This document shows, one piece after another, positions 1 to 10,940 of a stretch of DNA of 64,000 nt; the first letter of the stretch is position 1; each line of letters starts with the position of its first letter. The stretch covers positions 434,001 through 498,000 of the forward strand of contig NZ_VCPE01000002.1 in NCBI RefSeq assembly GCF_005938105.1. The letters run 5' to 3'. This DNA is from Brucella haematophila. GTDB lineage: Bacteria; Pseudomonadota; Alphaproteobacteria; Rhizobiales; Rhizobiaceae. A program made the position numbers and the translations under genes. A model generated the notes under the pieces. It was given only the letters and a program-made list of their open reading frames with translations, did not search any database and was not told where the DNA came from.

Positions 1-1080
1 TGGATCTATAAGGGCCTTGCGATCTTGTTGATTGGCTGCCCTTGTGCACTGGTCATTTCCACACCGGCGGCAATCGCTGCGGCCTTGTCGTCGGGCGCCC
101 GGCGCGGCCTTCTCATGAAGGGCGGCGCGGTGCTTGAAACCATCGGCAAGATCACCGCCGCTTGTTTCGACAAGACCGGTACGCTGACCGAAGGCAAGCC
201 GAAGGTTACGGATGTTCTTGCTGGCGCTTTGCCGGAAGACGAGGTGTTGCGCCTTGCGGCATCACTTGATGCGGGGTCAAGCCATCCGCTTGCTCTGGCC
301 ATCGTGTCGGCCGCGGAAGAGCGTGGGTTGAAACTGTCTGCCGTCGTGCAGGGTAAAGCGCATGGCGGTAAGGGTGTTTCCGGCGTTGCGGATGGGACCG
401 AACTGTTTCTCGGGTCGCGAAAGGCTGCAAACGATGTGTCGGCCGTTTCTGATGAACTGGCCGCACGCATCGCTGCCTGCAACGATGAAGGCAAGACGGT
501 TTCCGTGCTCGTCGCTGGCGGCAAGATTGCCGGTGCCATCGCCATGCGCGACGAACCGCGCGCCGACGCTATTGCGGGTCTCAAGGCGCTGAAAGATGCC
601 GGTATTCGCACGGTTATGCTGACGGGCGATAATCGCCGCACAGCGGAAGCCATCGGGCGCGATCTGGGCATCGACGTTCGTGCTGAATTGTTGCCCGAAG
701 ACAAGCAGCGCATTGTTGGCGAATTGCGGGGTGAGGGGCAGATCGTGGCCAAGGTTGGCGACGGTATCAACGATGCGCCCGCTCTTGCCGCCGCCGATGT
801 TGGTATCGCAATGGGTGGCGGCACCGATGTGGCGCTGGAAACAGCGGATGCAGCTGTGCTTCATGGCCGGGTCGGCGATGTGGTGGCGATGGTCGATCTG
901 TCGAAGCGCACCATGCGTAATATTCATCAGAATATCACCATTGCGCTCGGCTTGAAGGCTGTCTTCCTGGTTACCACCGTGCTGGGCATAACCGGGCTGT
1001 GGCCCGCCATTCTGGCTGATACCGGCGCAACCGTGCTGGTGACGGTCAATGCGCTGCGGTTGTTGAAACAGAAAGCCTGA
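1..1080 (+). CDS. Heavy-metal translocating P1B-type ATPase (C-terminal part)
   Basis: The reading frame is open from the first base, so the gene begins upstream of the window; 359 residues are visible. Residues 12-15 give the GCPC metal-binding motif of the sixth membrane helix, typical of Zn/Cd/Pb or Cu exporters. The phosphorylated aspartate lies in DKTGTLT (D57), the SSHPLA nucleotide-binding HP motif follows, and GDGINDAPAL (from residue 253) is the hinge. A final pair of membrane helices ends the protein. The CPC motif followed by SxPxA-like sequence fits the Zn/Cd class (ZntA/CadA), but the N-terminal metal-binding domain that would help decide is outside the window. Function is ATP-driven export of a soft metal ion across the inner membrane. 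A long palindrome follows the stop. Confidence 0.93.
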   Translation, partial: WIYKGLAILLIGCPCALVISTPAAIAAALSSGARRGLLMKGGAVLETIGKITAACFDKTGTLTEGKPKVTDVLAGALPEDEVLRLAASLDAGSSHPLALAIVSAAEERGLKLSAVVQGKAHGGKGVSGVADGTELFLGSRKAANDVSAVSDELAARIAACNDEGKTVSVLVAGGKIAGAIAMRDEPRADAIAGLKALKDAGIRTVMLTGDNRRTAEAIGRDLGIDVRAELLPEDKQRIVGELRGEGQIVAKVGDGINDAPALAAADVGIAMGGGTDVALETADAAVLHGRVGDVVAMVDLSKRTMRNIHQNITIALGLKAVFLVTTVLGITGLWPAILADTGATVLVTVNALRLLKQKA

Positions 1081-1088
1081 CTGGCTCC

Positions 1089-1137
1089 AGCCCCTCATCC
1101 TGAGGAGGTGCGAAAGCGCCGGTCAGGATGAGGGGGC
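1089..1137. repeat. Extragenic palindrome after the P-type ATPase
   Basis: Arms CCCCTCATCCTGA (1091-1103) and its exact complement (1123-1135) enclose an inner stem with a GAAA loop. It lies between convergent genes. There is no T-run, so it may be a repetitive extragenic element as much as a terminator. Confidence 0.6.
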
Positions 1138-1146
1138 CGGGGAGAA

Positions 1147-1638
1147 CTATTCGCCGATCAGATCGCGGATGCGGTCACCATATTGCTTGCCGAAGGCGAC
1201 GTGTTCGGGATTGATCCCCTTCACTTCATCGACAAGCTGATCTTCTTCTTCCGCATCGACGGCGGCCAGAGCACTCATCATGGCGAAATAGGCCAGAAGA
1301 TAATCGCGCGGCGCAATGTTCTGCGCCTTCATCAGTTCCACCACCTGCGGGCGCGATTCGATGCTTTTCACCATGGAATCCATCGAGGGCTGCGCATCCT
1401 GTCCCTCTTCCGAGGTGGGCGAAAGCTGCATCCGTTCAAGTTCGCTGTGGATCTTTTCCATGCGCGTCAACAGGTCTTCGGTCAGCTTGAAATTATTGAT
1501 TTCGGCTGGCGTTTCCGGCGGCGTGGCGATCGACAGAATGTCTTCCGCATGAGCCATTCCGGCGGAGGCAGGCAGGACAACAAGCGACAGGCCGAGCAGG
1601 GCGGCGCGGTTCAGGCTCTTGAAGCGGGAAAGGGTCAT
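1147..1638 (-). CDS. Secreted or periplasmic protein of unknown function
   Basis: I do not recognise this 163-residue protein. It starts with a clear Sec signal peptide: positive residues (RFKSLNR), a hydrophobic core (ALLGLSLVVLPASAG) and a likely cleavage site after AHA at residue 31. The mature part is acidic, helical in appearance and lacks further membrane segments; it has runs such as DAEEEDQLVDEVKG near the C-terminus. Its neighbours are a metal exporter on the opposite strand and gloB on the same strand, separated by a palindromic element (1656-1698), so it is probably its own transcription unit. No catalytic motif is visible. Periplasmic location is inferred only from the signal peptide. 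Confidence 0.8.
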   Translation of the reverse strand: MTLSRFKSLNRAALLGLSLVVLPASAGMAHAEDILSIATPPETPAEINNFKLTEDLLTRMEKIHSELERMQLSPTSEEGQDAQPSMDSMVKSIESRPQVVELMKAQNIAPRDYLLAYFAMMSALAAVDAEEEDQLVDEVKGINPEHVAFGKQYGDRIRDLIGE

Positions 1639-1655
1639 CGTCGTCTATCCTAAAG

Positions 1656-1698
1656 GCATAATCCCGAAAAGTTGCAGAGCTTTCGGACAAGATTATGC
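1656..1698. repeat. 43-bp extragenic palindromic element, copy 1
   Basis: Ends are GCATAATC and its complement. Read on the minus strand it matches the element at 43685-43727 at 41 of 43 positions, both lying between genes. A diverged relative is at 7123-7169. Confidence 0.75.
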
Positions 1699-1738
1699 GT
1701 GAAACAATTGTCTTGAGCGGTCACCACAGGCGACGGCG

Positions 1739-2521
1739 CTAAAACATGTCTTTGCGCTTGCGAATCTCTGCAAACACGGCTTCGTCGGGCACATCCTGCA
1801 TGCCAAGGCGGGCACGAATACGGCTGTCATGCCAGCGCAGGAAAGGATTGGTGGCCATTTCGAGGCTGATGCTCGACGGCAAGGTCATCTTGTCAGCGGC
1901 GCGCAGCCGTCCGATCTCCAGCGCCCGTTCTTTCAGCGCGGAATTATCCGGATCGATGGTCAGCGCAAAGCGCGCATTGCTTTCGGTATATTCATGACCG
2001 CAATAGATGGCGGTATCGCCGGGCAGGGCGACCAGCTTTTGCAGCGACTGAAACATCGTCGCGGGCGTTCCCTCGAAAAGCCGTCCGCAGCCGAGCGCAA
2101 ACAGCGTATCGCCGGTGAAAACCGCCTTGGCGTCCGGGATGTAATAGGAAATCTCGCCCGCTGTGTGGCCCGGTGTTGCGATGACCCTGACCTTGAAAAG
2201 CCCAAAGGTGAATTCGTCGCCGTCACGAACCGTGCGGTCGATGCCGGGGATTTTGCTTTCTTCGGCCGCCGGGCCGATGATGCTGAGGCCAAATTTCTTT
2301 TTCAGCGCGGCATTGCCCTCGACATGGTCGAGGTGATGATGGGTGGTGAAAACGAAATCCAGCGTCCAGCCGCGCCGCTCAAGAGCCGCTTCAATGGCAT
2401 GGGCATCCGGCGCATCGATTGCCGCCGTCAGCGCACTGACCGGATCGTGGATCAGGACGCCATAATTGTCACTGCGGCAGATGAATTGTTCGATATCCAG
2501 CTGTTGTGCGATGTCGACCAT
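1739..2521 (-). CDS. gloB: Hydroxyacylglutathione hydrolase (glyoxalase II)
   Basis: A 260-residue metallo-beta-lactamase-fold enzyme, the usual length for glyoxalase II. It hydrolyses S-D-lactoylglutathione to D-lactate and glutathione, the second step of methylglyoxal detoxification in the cytoplasm. The binuclear metal site is visible: THHHLDH (H61, H63, D65, H66), then GHTAGEISYY, the bridging aspartate in FTGDTLFALGCGRLFEGT, and the GHEYT motif typical of the glyoxalase II subgroup. The C-terminal region has the substrate-binding helices, with NPFLRWHD near the end. It lies downstream of ispZ on the same strand, with a hairpin in the 66-base gap, so co-transcription is uncertain. Confidence 0.95.
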   Translation of the reverse strand: MVDIAQQLDIEQFICRSDNYGVLIHDPVSALTAAIDAPDAHAIEAALERRGWTLDFVFTTHHHLDHVEGNAALKKKFGLSIIGPAAEESKIPGIDRTVRDGDEFTFGLFKVRVIATPGHTAGEISYYIPDAKAVFTGDTLFALGCGRLFEGTPATMFQSLQKLVALPGDTAIYCGHEYTESNARFALTIDPDNSALKERALEIGRLRAADKMTLPSSISLEMATNPFLRWHDSRIRARLGMQDVPDEAVFAEIRKRKDMF

Positions 2522-2560
2522 GCCGCGATTCCCTCAATGCCTGCCGCTCGTTCATTTTCC

Positions 2561-2587
2561 GTGCATGATCTTTTCGGGATCATGCAC
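2561..2587 (-). terminator. Hairpin directly after ispZ
   Basis: Ten-base arms GTGCATGATC and GATCATGCAC enclose a 7-base loop and abut the ispZ stop. There is no T-run, so it may attenuate or stabilise transcript ends rather than terminate fully. The loop region resembles the core of the 43-bp repeat family. Confidence 0.5.
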
Positions 2588-3250
2588 CTATGATGCGGGC
2601 TTATTGTCCTCTGTCAATGAATGCTTCTGGATAAGCGGCATTTGTAAAAGCGTGAAGACGACTGTGATGGGCATGATGCCCCAGACCTTGAACGAAACCC
2701 ACGCATCGGTGGAGAAATTGCGCCAGACAACTTCGTTGGCGACCGCCAGGAAAATGAAGAACAGGCCCCAGCGGAAGGTGAGCTTCTTCCAGCCCTCGGC
2801 ATCAAGCCGGAAGGCCGAATCAAACACATAGCCAAGAAGCGACTTTCCGAAGAACAGGCCGCCAAGGAGAATCGCCCCGAACAGCGTGTTGACGATGGTG
2901 GGCTTCATCTTGATGAAGGTGTCGTTGTGCAGCCAGAGTGTCAGCGCGCCGAACACAAGAACCACGATGCCGGAAATGAGCGGCATCATGGGCAGCGTGC
3001 GCGTCAATGCCCATGAAATGCCAAGCGCGATCACCGTCGCGACCATGAAAAGGGCGGTGGCCAGAAAGATCGGCTCGCCGATAGAGGCCAGTACCGGAAA
3101 ATGTTCGATCAGCGTTTCGCCGCGCGCATTGGCGAAGAAGAACACCAGAAGCGGCCCCAGTTCCAGCACCAGCTTGAGCAGCGGCTGCACTTCCTTGCGC
3201 TCGGCTTCGCTCTTCTGCGACGGATCGCGTTCGAAGACGGGGTGCTCCAT
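2588..3250 (-). CDS. ispZ: Inner membrane septation protein A family (YciB/IspZ)
   Basis: A 220-residue polytopic membrane protein of the YciB/IspZ family, slightly longer than the typical ~180 residues because of a charged N-terminal tail. The family signature is visible as [21 protein letters not shown]-type sequence at residues 25-46, followed by about five hydrophobic helices and a conserved polar stretch [17 protein letters not shown]. The family affects cell-envelope integrity and, in some bacteria, intracellular septation; the biochemical role is unsettled. Its start overlaps the ftsY stop by one base (TGATG), so it is translationally coupled to ftsY and part of the dapF-mtaB-ftsY cluster. 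Confidence 0.92.
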   Translation of the reverse strand: MEHPVFERDPSQKSEAERKEVQPLLKLVLELGPLLVFFFANARGETLIEHFPVLASIGEPIFLATALFMVATVIALGISWALTRTLPMMPLISGIVVLVFGALTLWLHNDTFIKMKPTIVNTLFGAILLGGLFFGKSLLGYVFDSAFRLDAEGWKKLTFRWGLFFIFLAVANEVVWRNFSTDAWVSFKVWGIMPITVVFTLLQMPLIQKHSLTEDNKPAS

Positions 3251-4779
3251 CAGGCAACTCCTGCAATGGCGCGGGCAAATTCATTGGCCGCAAATGGTTC
3301 GAGGTCATCGACGCCTTCGCCGACACCGATGAAATAGACCGGCAGCTTGTGCTTGGCCGAGATGGCAACAAGAATGCCGCCGCGCGCCGTTCCGTCAAGC
3401 TTGGTCATGACCAGCCCGTTTACGCCAGCGATGTTCTTGAAGATTTCGACCTGATTGAGCGCGTTCTGGCCCGTTGTGGCGTCCAGTGTTTGCAGCACGG
3501 TGTGCGGCGCTTCGGGGTCGTGCTTGCCGAGCACGCGCACGATCTTGGCAAGCTCATCCATCAGCTCGGCCTTGTTCTGCAAGCGCCCGGCTGTATCGAT
3601 GATCAGCACGTCACTGCCCGCGTCCCGGGCTTTTTCCCATGCGTCATAGGCAAGACCTGCCGCATCCGCGCCAAGCTTGGACGAGACAACCGGTGCGCCT
3701 GTGCGCTCACCCCAGATATGAAGCTGTTCGATCGCCGCCGCACGGAAGGTATCGCCTGCCGCCAGCATGACCTTTAGGCCGCCCGCTGTCAGCTTTGCTG
3801 CGAGCTTGCCGATGGTCGTGGTCTTGCCAGTGCCGTTGACGCCGACAACCAGAATGACATGCGGCTTGTGGGAAAGGTCGAGTTCCAGCGGCTTGGCGAC
3901 AGGGCCGAGCACTTTTTCGATTTCCGTGCTCATGATCGAGCGCACTTCATCGCTCGAAACATCCTTGCCATAGCGCCCGGAGGCCAGCGCATCGGTAACG
4001 CGCATCGCGGTTTCAAGGCCGAGATCGGCCTGAATCAGCACATCTTCCAGATCCTGAAGCGTGTCTTCGTCCAGCTTGCGCTTGGTGAAAATGCCGCCGA
4101 TGGATTCGCTGAGCGAAGAGGACGACCGCGACAGACCGCGCCGCAAACGCTCGAACCACGACAGTTTCGGCTCGGCCACAGGGGCGGCAGGTGCTTCTTC
4201 GGCCTGTTCCTCGACGGCCTTGGAAACCTTGACCTTCTTCGGCTTCGCGGGCGCAGGTGTTTCGACAGGCTTCGGTTCTTCAGGCTTTTCCGGTTCTGGT
4301 TCAGGCGCAGGAGTCGGTTCTGGCTCTGGCTCCGCTTCGGGTTCCGGCGTGGCCTCGGGCTCGGGTTCGGGCTCAATAAATGGCGGCTCGATCACCGTCG
4401 GTTCCATGACCGGCGGCTGCTCGATTGGAATTTCGATTTCCGCGACAGGATGTTCCGGTTCGGGCTGCTCTTCGACAACGTCCTCGACCGCAGGCTCCGG
4501 CACCTTTTCGGCAGGCGTTTCGACGGGTTCAACAACCGGTTCCGGCGCGGCGCGGGCCACCGGTTCTTCGATAACCGGAGCTTCCGGCTCTGATGGTGCC
4601 TCTACGGCTGCTTCTTCCGGCACTTCAGCCGGTTTCGGCGCTTCCAGTGCTGCGGGCGCTTCCGGTTCTGGCGTTGGCGTGGCTTCGGTGACCGCGTCGG
4701 GCGCCGGTTGATCCACCGGTCTTTCCTCGACCTCCTTCTTGCCGAAGGAGAACATTCTCTTGATGAAACCGATTGCCAT
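3250..4779 (-). CDS. ftsY: Signal recognition particle receptor FtsY
   Basis: A 509-residue SRP receptor GTPase that docks ribosome-nascent chain-SRP complexes to the inner membrane. The last ~300 residues form the NG domain: P-loop [29 protein letters not shown] and [10 protein letters not shown] are all present. The first ~200 residues are a long acidic A-domain made almost only of Pro, Glu, Ala and Val, with repeats such as [18 protein letters not shown]. Low-complexity acidic A-domains are known in FtsY, but this one is long. It lies 32 bases downstream of mtaB and overlaps ispZ by one base, consistent with an operon. Confidence 0.96.
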   Translation of the reverse strand: MAIGFIKRMFSFGKKEVEERPVDQPAPDAVTEATPTPEPEAPAALEAPKPAEVPEEAAVEAPSEPEAPVIEEPVARAAPEPVVEPVETPAEKVPEPAVEDVVEEQPEPEHPVAEIEIPIEQPPVMEPTVIEPPFIEPEPEPEATPEPEAEPEPEPTPAPEPEPEKPEEPKPVETPAPAKPKKVKVSKAVEEQAEEAPAAPVAEPKLSWFERLRRGLSRSSSSLSESIGGIFTKRKLDEDTLQDLEDVLIQADLGLETAMRVTDALASGRYGKDVSSDEVRSIMSTEIEKVLGPVAKPLELDLSHKPHVILVVGVNGTGKTTTIGKLAAKLTAGGLKVMLAAGDTFRAAAIEQLHIWGERTGAPVVSSKLGADAAGLAYDAWEKARDAGSDVLIIDTAGRLQNKAELMDELAKIVRVLGKHDPEAPHTVLQTLDATTGQNALNQVEIFKNIAGVNGLVMTKLDGTARGGILVAISAKHKLPVYFIGVGEGVDDLEPFAANEFARAIAGVA

Positions 4780-4811
4780 GGATTCCGATGCCTTGTTTAT
4801 GCAGCTGATGG

Positions 4812-6092
4812 TCAGGCGGCGCGGGTGAGAAGTTTCTCACCGTCGTGGCCCGTTACCACACGTTCGATAATCTGACCCGGAGCGGCAGCTTCCGCGCCGC
4901 CTTCGACGGCTGCGAGCGTAAAGCCTTCGGTGCGGGCAATGCCTTCCTTCTCGATCAGCAGACGCTGGGTCGTGCCGGTGAGCGAGGCAAGATGTTTCTC
5001 ATAGGCTCTGTCGCCTTCAGCGCGCAGCCGGGCGGCGCGCTCCTTGACGATTTCGCGCCGCACCTGCGGCATGCGCGCGGCAGGCGTGCCTTCGCGCGCG
5101 CTATATGGGAAGACGTGCAAATGGGTCAGGCCGCATTCCTCGACGATCTTCATCGAGTTCTGGAACATGTCCTCGGTTTCGGTCGGAAAGCCGGTGATGA
5201 TATCCGCGCCGAACACGATATCGGGGCGCAGCGAACGCACGGTTTCGCAAAAGCGAATGGAATCGTCGCGCAGATGGCGGCGTTTCATGCGTTTCAGGAT
5301 CATGTCGTCGCCCGCCTGCAAGGACAGGTGCAGATGCGGCATCAGCCGCTTTTCATTGGCAATGGCGTCCATCAGGTCGTCATCCGCCTCGATGGAATCG
5401 ATGGACGAAAGACGCAGGCGCTGAAGGTCCGGCACCTGATTGAGAACCGTCTTGACCAGTTTGCCGAGGCGCAGGCTTCCCGGAAGGTCGGGGCCGTAGG
5501 AGGTCATGTCCACGCCGGTCAGCACCACTTCGGCATAACCATTGCCGACAAGGCGCTTCACCTGTTCCACCACCGCGCCCATCGGCACTGAGCGGGAATT
5601 GCCGCGACCATACGGGATGATGCAGAACGTGCAGCGATGGTCGCAACCATTCTGGACCTGCACGAAGGCGCGTGCGCGGCCTTCGATGGCGTCGACCATG
5701 TGGCTCGCGGTTTCGCGCACTTCCATAATGTCGTTGACGCGCACCTTCTCAAACTGGTTCACGCCGAAATCGGGCAACATGCGATAGGAGTTGGATTTCA
5801 GCTTTTCCTCATTGCCAAGCACGAGGTCCACTTCATCCATGGATGCGAAATTGTCTGCTTCGGTCTGTGCCGCGCAGCCGGTTACGATGATGCGGGCTTC
5901 CGGATTTTCGCGGCGCGCCTTGCGGATGGCCTGACGGGCCTGCCGCACGGCTTCCGACGTCACGGCGCAGGTGTTGAAGATGATCGCGCCATCCTTCAAC
6001 TGTCCAAGACCGGCAGCGTCGGCTTCGCGCTTCATCACCTCGGATTCATAGGTGTTGAGGCGGCATCCGAATGTTACGACTTCCACGCTCAT
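4812..6092 (-). CDS. mtaB: tRNA t6A37 methylthiotransferase MtaB
   Basis: A 426-residue radical-SAM methylthiotransferase, which converts t6A to ms2t6A at position 37 of ANN-decoding tRNAs. The N-terminal UPF0004 domain supplies three cluster cysteines (C10, C42 and C73). The radical SAM motif is GCDHRCTFCIIPYGRG (C150, C154, C157), with YGRGNSRS typical of MtaB rather than MiaB. A C-terminal TRAM-like domain (TGTTQRLLIEKEG onward) would bind tRNA. The start overlaps the dapF stop by one base, so the two are translationally coupled. The dapF-mtaB-ftsY arrangement is common in rhizobial relatives. Confidence 0.94.
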   Translation of the reverse strand: MSVEVVTFGCRLNTYESEVMKREADAAGLGQLKDGAIIFNTCAVTSEAVRQARQAIRKARRENPEARIIVTGCAAQTEADNFASMDEVDLVLGNEEKLKSNSYRMLPDFGVNQFEKVRVNDIMEVRETASHMVDAIEGRARAFVQVQNGCDHRCTFCIIPYGRGNSRSVPMGAVVEQVKRLVGNGYAEVVLTGVDMTSYGPDLPGSLRLGKLVKTVLNQVPDLQRLRLSSIDSIEADDDLMDAIANEKRLMPHLHLSLQAGDDMILKRMKRRHLRDDSIRFCETVRSLRPDIVFGADIITGFPTETEDMFQNSMKIVEECGLTHLHVFPYSAREGTPAARMPQVRREIVKERAARLRAEGDRAYEKHLASLTGTTQRLLIEKEGIARTEGFTLAAVEGGAEAAAPGQIIERVVTGHDGEKLLTRAA

Positions 6093-7006
6093 CAGGCAGC
6101 ACCCTTGTCCGCAGACGTGTCCGCCGTTAGGCGGCTCTCAAGGTCGCGGCTCCAGTCGCCGCTTGCCGGGTCGAATGTGCCGGAAAATTCCCACTCAGCC
6201 GGGCCAGTCATCATGACATGATCGTCGTCACGCCATTCAATCAGCAGAGGGCCGCCTGGAACATTGACCGTGACATTCCGGCCGGTGCGGCGCGTGCGTG
6301 CGCCGGAGACGGCGGCAGCACAGGCGGCAGAACCACAGGCGCGGGTCAGCCCGGCGCCGCGTTCCCAGGTGCGCAGATCCATCGTTTCCGGTGATGTGAC
6401 GCGGGCAATCGAGATATTGGCGCGTTCCGGGAAAATCGGATGGTTTTCCAGAAGCGGGCCGAACTTCTCCAATTCATAGGACCACACATCGCGGTCCACC
6501 CAGAAGATCGCATGCGGATTGCCCATCGAGGCGACCGAAGGCGAATGCAGCACCGGCGCATCGATAGGGCCAACCTGAAGCTCGATCATACGCGTGTCTT
6601 GAAATTCTTCGGCAAGCGGAATTTCCTGCCAGCCGAAACGCGGCTTGCCCATATCGACGGAAATCAGCCCGTCATCATGTTCTTTGGCGGTCAGAATTCC
6701 CGCACGGGTCTCGAAGGTGAAGGCGCGCTTGCCGGTCTCGGCGGCCAGCGCCTGCACCACGCAGCGCGTGCCGTTGCCGCAGGCCTGCGCTTCCGTGCCA
6801 TCGCAATTGATGATCGATATATAATTGTCCGTGCCCGGCGTGCGCGGATCATGAATGGCCATGATCTGGTCGAAGGCCGTTTCGCTCGCACCGGCAAGAT
6901 GAATGGCGGCTTCAGGCGTGATGCGGTCTGCGCGACCGCGCATATCGGCAACGATGATCTGATTGCCGAGCCCGTTCATCTTGGCGAAGGCTGCCCTGGT
7001 GGCCAT
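6092..7006 (-). CDS. dapF: Diaminopimelate epimerase
   Basis: A 304-residue epimerase that converts LL- to meso-diaminopimelate, the last steps toward lysine and the peptidoglycan cross-linking residue. The two catalytic cysteines are visible in their standard settings: C76 in QACGNGTRC and C224 in TRACGSAAC. The N-terminal [13 protein letters not shown] motif is also typical. The length is slightly above the ~275 usual for the family, with a short C-terminal extension. It is the first gene of the minus-strand dapF-mtaB-ftsY-ispZ cluster, with its promoter probably in the 474-base gap to the right. It acts in the cytoplasm. Confidence 0.96.
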   Translation of the reverse strand: MATRAAFAKMNGLGNQIIVADMRGRADRITPEAAIHLAGASETAFDQIMAIHDPRTPGTDNYISIINCDGTEAQACGNGTRCVVQALAAETGKRAFTFETRAGILTAKEHDDGLISVDMGKPRFGWQEIPLAEEFQDTRMIELQVGPIDAPVLHSPSVASMGNPHAIFWVDRDVWSYELEKFGPLLENHPIFPERANISIARVTSPETMDLRTWERGAGLTRACGSAACAAAVSGARTRRTGRNVTVNVPGGPLLIEWRDDDHVMMTGPAEWEFSGTFDPASGDWSRDLESRLTADTSADKGAA

Positions 7007-7080
7007 AGCTGTCGTGGTTCCGTTCTGCCTGCGGTTGCATTGATGCAGCCGAAAGGTTTGTTCAATGGGTTATCTGGCGT

Positions 7081-7110
7081 ATAGAGCGGTTTCATTTGAA
7101 ATCGCTCTAT
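7081..7110. repeat. Inverted repeat with TAGAGCG ends
   Basis: A near-palindrome with outer arms ATAGAGCG and CGCTCTAT and inner TTTCA/TGAAA arms. TAGAGCGG-type ends also occur at 21124-21164, suggesting a dispersed extragenic family. Confidence 0.6.
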
Positions 7111-7122
7111 CTCATTGTTTTT

Positions 7123-7169
7123 GAGTACATCTTGTCCGAAAACCGTTTCACACTCTTCGGGATGTGCTC
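7123..7169. repeat. Diverged copy of the 43-bp extragenic element
   Basis: Contains CATCTTGTCCGAAAA and TTCGGGATG in the same arrangement as the copies at 1656-1698 and 43685-43727, with different outer ends (GAGTACATC / GATGTGCTC). Confidence 0.6.
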
Positions 7170-7480
7170 TATATGGCGGAAAACCCCGCAAATTGCCAGT
7201 GCCAGCAATATATCTAACGTTGCTATCAGCTCATATGGTCGGTTCCGCGGTTCCGTTTCGAGCCATGTACCCATAAAACTGTGGCCTTCCTGTCCCAGTC
7301 CCAAAATTTATGAGCAATTTCAAACCCGGATTGATCACTCCTGCGCAAATTGCCGGGAGATGGTGTTGATTTTTTAACCATATAGCCATTTTATCGCGCC
7401 AATATTGGTGTGATAGCTGGGTTTCGCGTGAGCGTGGTTTGCGCCGCTATCCCAAGACCTCGACCGAAATGGAGAACCTG

Positions 7481-8026
7481 ATGGGAATTTCGAAAGCAAG
7501 TTTGCTGAGCCTGGCAGCGGCTGGCATCGTATTGGCCGGCTGTCAGAGCTCCCGGATGGGCAACGACCTCGGGCCTGTTTCCCCGCCGCCTCCGCCAGCA
7601 CCCTTGCAGGCCGCACCGCAAGGTTCTGTGCAGAAGGGCAATCTCAATTCGCCGGATGGATCGCAGTTCCCGACCGCTCCAACCACCAATCCCGGCATGC
7701 AGCCGGGCAATACGCAGGTTGCAAGCCTGCCGCCCGCATCGGCGCCTGATCTGACGCCGGGTAGCGTCGCAGGCGTCTGGAACGCCTCGCTTGGCGGCCA
7801 GAGCTGTAAGGTTGCCACGCCGCAGACCAAATATGGTCAGGGTTTCCGCGCAGGTCCGCTGCGTTGCCCGGGCGAACTGGCAAACCTCGCTTCCTGGGCC
7901 GTCAACGGCAAGCAGCTTGTGCTTTACGATGGATCGGGCGGCACGGTCGCTTCGCTTTATTCGTCCGGTCAGGGCCGTTTCGACGGTCAGACCACCGGCG
8001 GTCAGGCCCTGTCACTTTCGCGTTAA
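7481..8026 (+). CDS. omp19: Outer membrane lipoprotein Omp19
   Basis: A 181-residue lipoprotein matching what I know of Brucella Omp19: start MGISKASLLSLAAAG, lipobox LAGC (lipidated Cys at residue 21), a proline-rich linker SPPPPPAP, and a C-terminal domain with GVWNASLGGQSCKVATPQTKYGQG-type sequence. Brucella Omp19 is a surface-exposed lipoprotein with a protease-inhibitor fold (Inh-like beta barrel) reported to inhibit host proteases. I chose the ATG at 7481 because GGAGAA sits just upstream and it gives a normal lipoprotein signal peptide; an in-frame ATG at 7439 would add 14 unlikely residues. A single gene with zapE 121 bases downstream. Confidence 0.93.
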   Translation: MGISKASLLSLAAAGIVLAGCQSSRMGNDLGPVSPPPPPAPLQAAPQGSVQKGNLNSPDGSQFPTAPTTNPGMQPGNTQVASLPPASAPDLTPGSVAGVWNASLGGQSCKVATPQTKYGQGFRAGPLRCPGELANLASWAVNGKQLVLYDGSGGTVASLYSSGQGRFDGQTTGGQALSLSR

Positions 8027-8035
8027 TCTGAGATC

Positions 8036-8065
8036 GGCGCGCTGATTTAAACGTGGCGCGCTGAT
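8036..8065. repeat. 11-bp direct repeat after omp19
   Basis: GGCGCGCTGAT occurs at 8036-8046 and 8055-8065, just after the omp19 stop. A small local duplication of unknown meaning. Confidence 0.5.
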
Positions 8066-8147
8066 ATAAAGCCGAAACAATCGATCGCGGCGGGGCGTCT
8101 CCGGACTGCTCCGCCGAATTTTAAGTAGAGGTTTCACGGAACCTGTC

Positions 8148-9311
8148 ATGTCCTTTGATGGTAATCTGAAAGCGTTTCCCTCCGTCCGCGAGCATTACGA
8201 TGCATTGGTCGCATCTGGCGAAGTGGAGGCTGATCCCGCGCAGCTCGAACTCACCAGCCGTTATGACCGGCTGATCGAGGAGATTTGCACCAAGCGGCTT
8301 TCGCGCAAGTCCAGCGCGCTTGGCTGGCTTTTCGGCAAGCGCAAGCAAGCACAGGAAATCGTCAAGGGGCTTTATGTTCATGGCGAGGTCGGCCGCGGCA
8401 AGACCATGCTGATGGACATGTTCTTTTCGCTTCTGCCCATCGAGCGCAAACGCCGTGCGCATTTCAACGATTTCATGGCTGACGTGCATGATCGCATCAA
8501 TGCGCATCGGCAGGCCTTGAAGCGCGGCGAGACCAAGCAGGACGATCCGATCCCGCCGGTTGCCGACGCGCTGAGCGCGCAGGCATGGGTTCTATGCTTC
8601 GACGAGTTCACGGTGACGGATATTGCCGATGCAATGATCCTGTCGCGCCTCTTCAGCGCGCTGTTCGCGCGCGGCGTCGTGCTGATTGCCACGTCGAATG
8701 TCGCACCGGACAATCTCTATCGTGACGGCCTGAACCGCCAGCTGTTCCTGCCCTTTGTCGATATTCTCAAGAAGCATGTCGACGTGATCAATCTCGATTC
8801 GCGCACCGACTATCGTCTGGAAAAGCTGGACCGCCAGCCGGTCTATCTCTCCCCGCTGGGTGGCGAGACGGCGAAGCGGATGGATGCCGCCTGGGCTGCG
8901 CAGAAGGACGGCGTGGAAGAAAAGCCGGACGTCATTCGCATCAAGGGGCGTGATGTCGAGGTACCGCATTCTGTTCCGGGCGCTGCGCGTTTCAGTTTCG
9001 AGGAACTGTGCAGCCGCCCGCTTGGCGCTGCGGACTATCTGGCCATTGTCGGTCGCTATTCGACCTTGTTCATCGACAATGTACCGATGCTCGATCTTTC
9101 GCGGCGCAATGAAGCCAAGCGTTTTATCTTGCTGGTGGACGTTCTTTACGACCATCATGCCCGTGTGTTCATCACGGCGGAAGCGCAGCCGGAAAAGCTT
9201 TATGTTGCGAAAAGCGGCACCGAGGCATTCGAATTCGACCGCACCGCATCGCGTCTCTTCGAGATGCAGAGCGCCGAATATCTGTCGCAGATACCGGAGA
9301 AGGCCGTCTGA
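8148..9311 (+). CDS. zapE: Cell division ATPase ZapE (AFG1-like)
   Basis: A 387-residue AFG1/ZapE P-loop ATPase. The Walker A motif is GEVGRGKT (residues 79-86) followed by MLMDMFF; the Walker B-like VLCFDEFTVTDIADAMIL and sensor LIATSNVAPDNLY segments are family signatures. The C-terminal half ends with LYDHHARVFITAEAQPEKLY, also typical. ZapE acts at the constriction site in late division and can destabilise FtsZ polymers under stress; mitochondrial AFG1 relatives work in protein quality control. The gene sits upstream of the mdh-suc operon, an arrangement I associate with Brucella and relatives. A 558-base gap separates it from mdh. Confidence 0.93.
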   Translation: MSFDGNLKAFPSVREHYDALVASGEVEADPAQLELTSRYDRLIEEICTKRLSRKSSALGWLFGKRKQAQEIVKGLYVHGEVGRGKTMLMDMFFSLLPIERKRRAHFNDFMADVHDRINAHRQALKRGETKQDDPIPPVADALSAQAWVLCFDEFTVTDIADAMILSRLFSALFARGVVLIATSNVAPDNLYRDGLNRQLFLPFVDILKKHVDVINLDSRTDYRLEKLDRQPVYLSPLGGETAKRMDAAWAAQKDGVEEKPDVIRIKGRDVEVPHSVPGAARFSFEELCSRPLGAADYLAIVGRYSTLFIDNVPMLDLSRRNEAKRFILLVDVLYDHHARVFITAEAQPEKLYVAKSGTEAFEFDRTASRLFEMQSAEYLSQIPEKAV

Positions 9312-10832
<1,521 letters not shown>

Positions 10833-10841
10833 TATCCAGAC

Positions 10842-10882
10842 AAGGCCGGATGCTCTGTTTTTGACGGGGCTCCGGCCTTTTC
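10842..10882 (+). terminator. Terminator-like hairpin between mdh and sucC
   Basis: AAGGCCGGA (10842-10850) pairs with TCCGGCCTT (10871-10879), followed by T-rich sequence. The 20-base loop makes it a weak or partial terminator, which would lower but not block readthrough into sucCD. Confidence 0.5.
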
Positions 10883-10940
10883 CGGCTGTCAATCCGTACC
10901 GGCTCGCCAAACGAACCGGGAATCCGTAGAGGACAACCAG

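Larger units (their letters stand above)
7007..7480. other. Non-coding gap with palindromes between dapF and omp19
   Basis: This 474-base divergent gap has no convincing gene. It contains an inverted repeat ATAGAGCG...CGCTCTAT (7081-7110), a diverged copy of the 43-bp element (7123-7169), and presumably the divergent promoters of dapF and omp19. The Shine-Dalgarno GGAGAA at 7471-7476 belongs to omp19. Confidence 0.6.
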
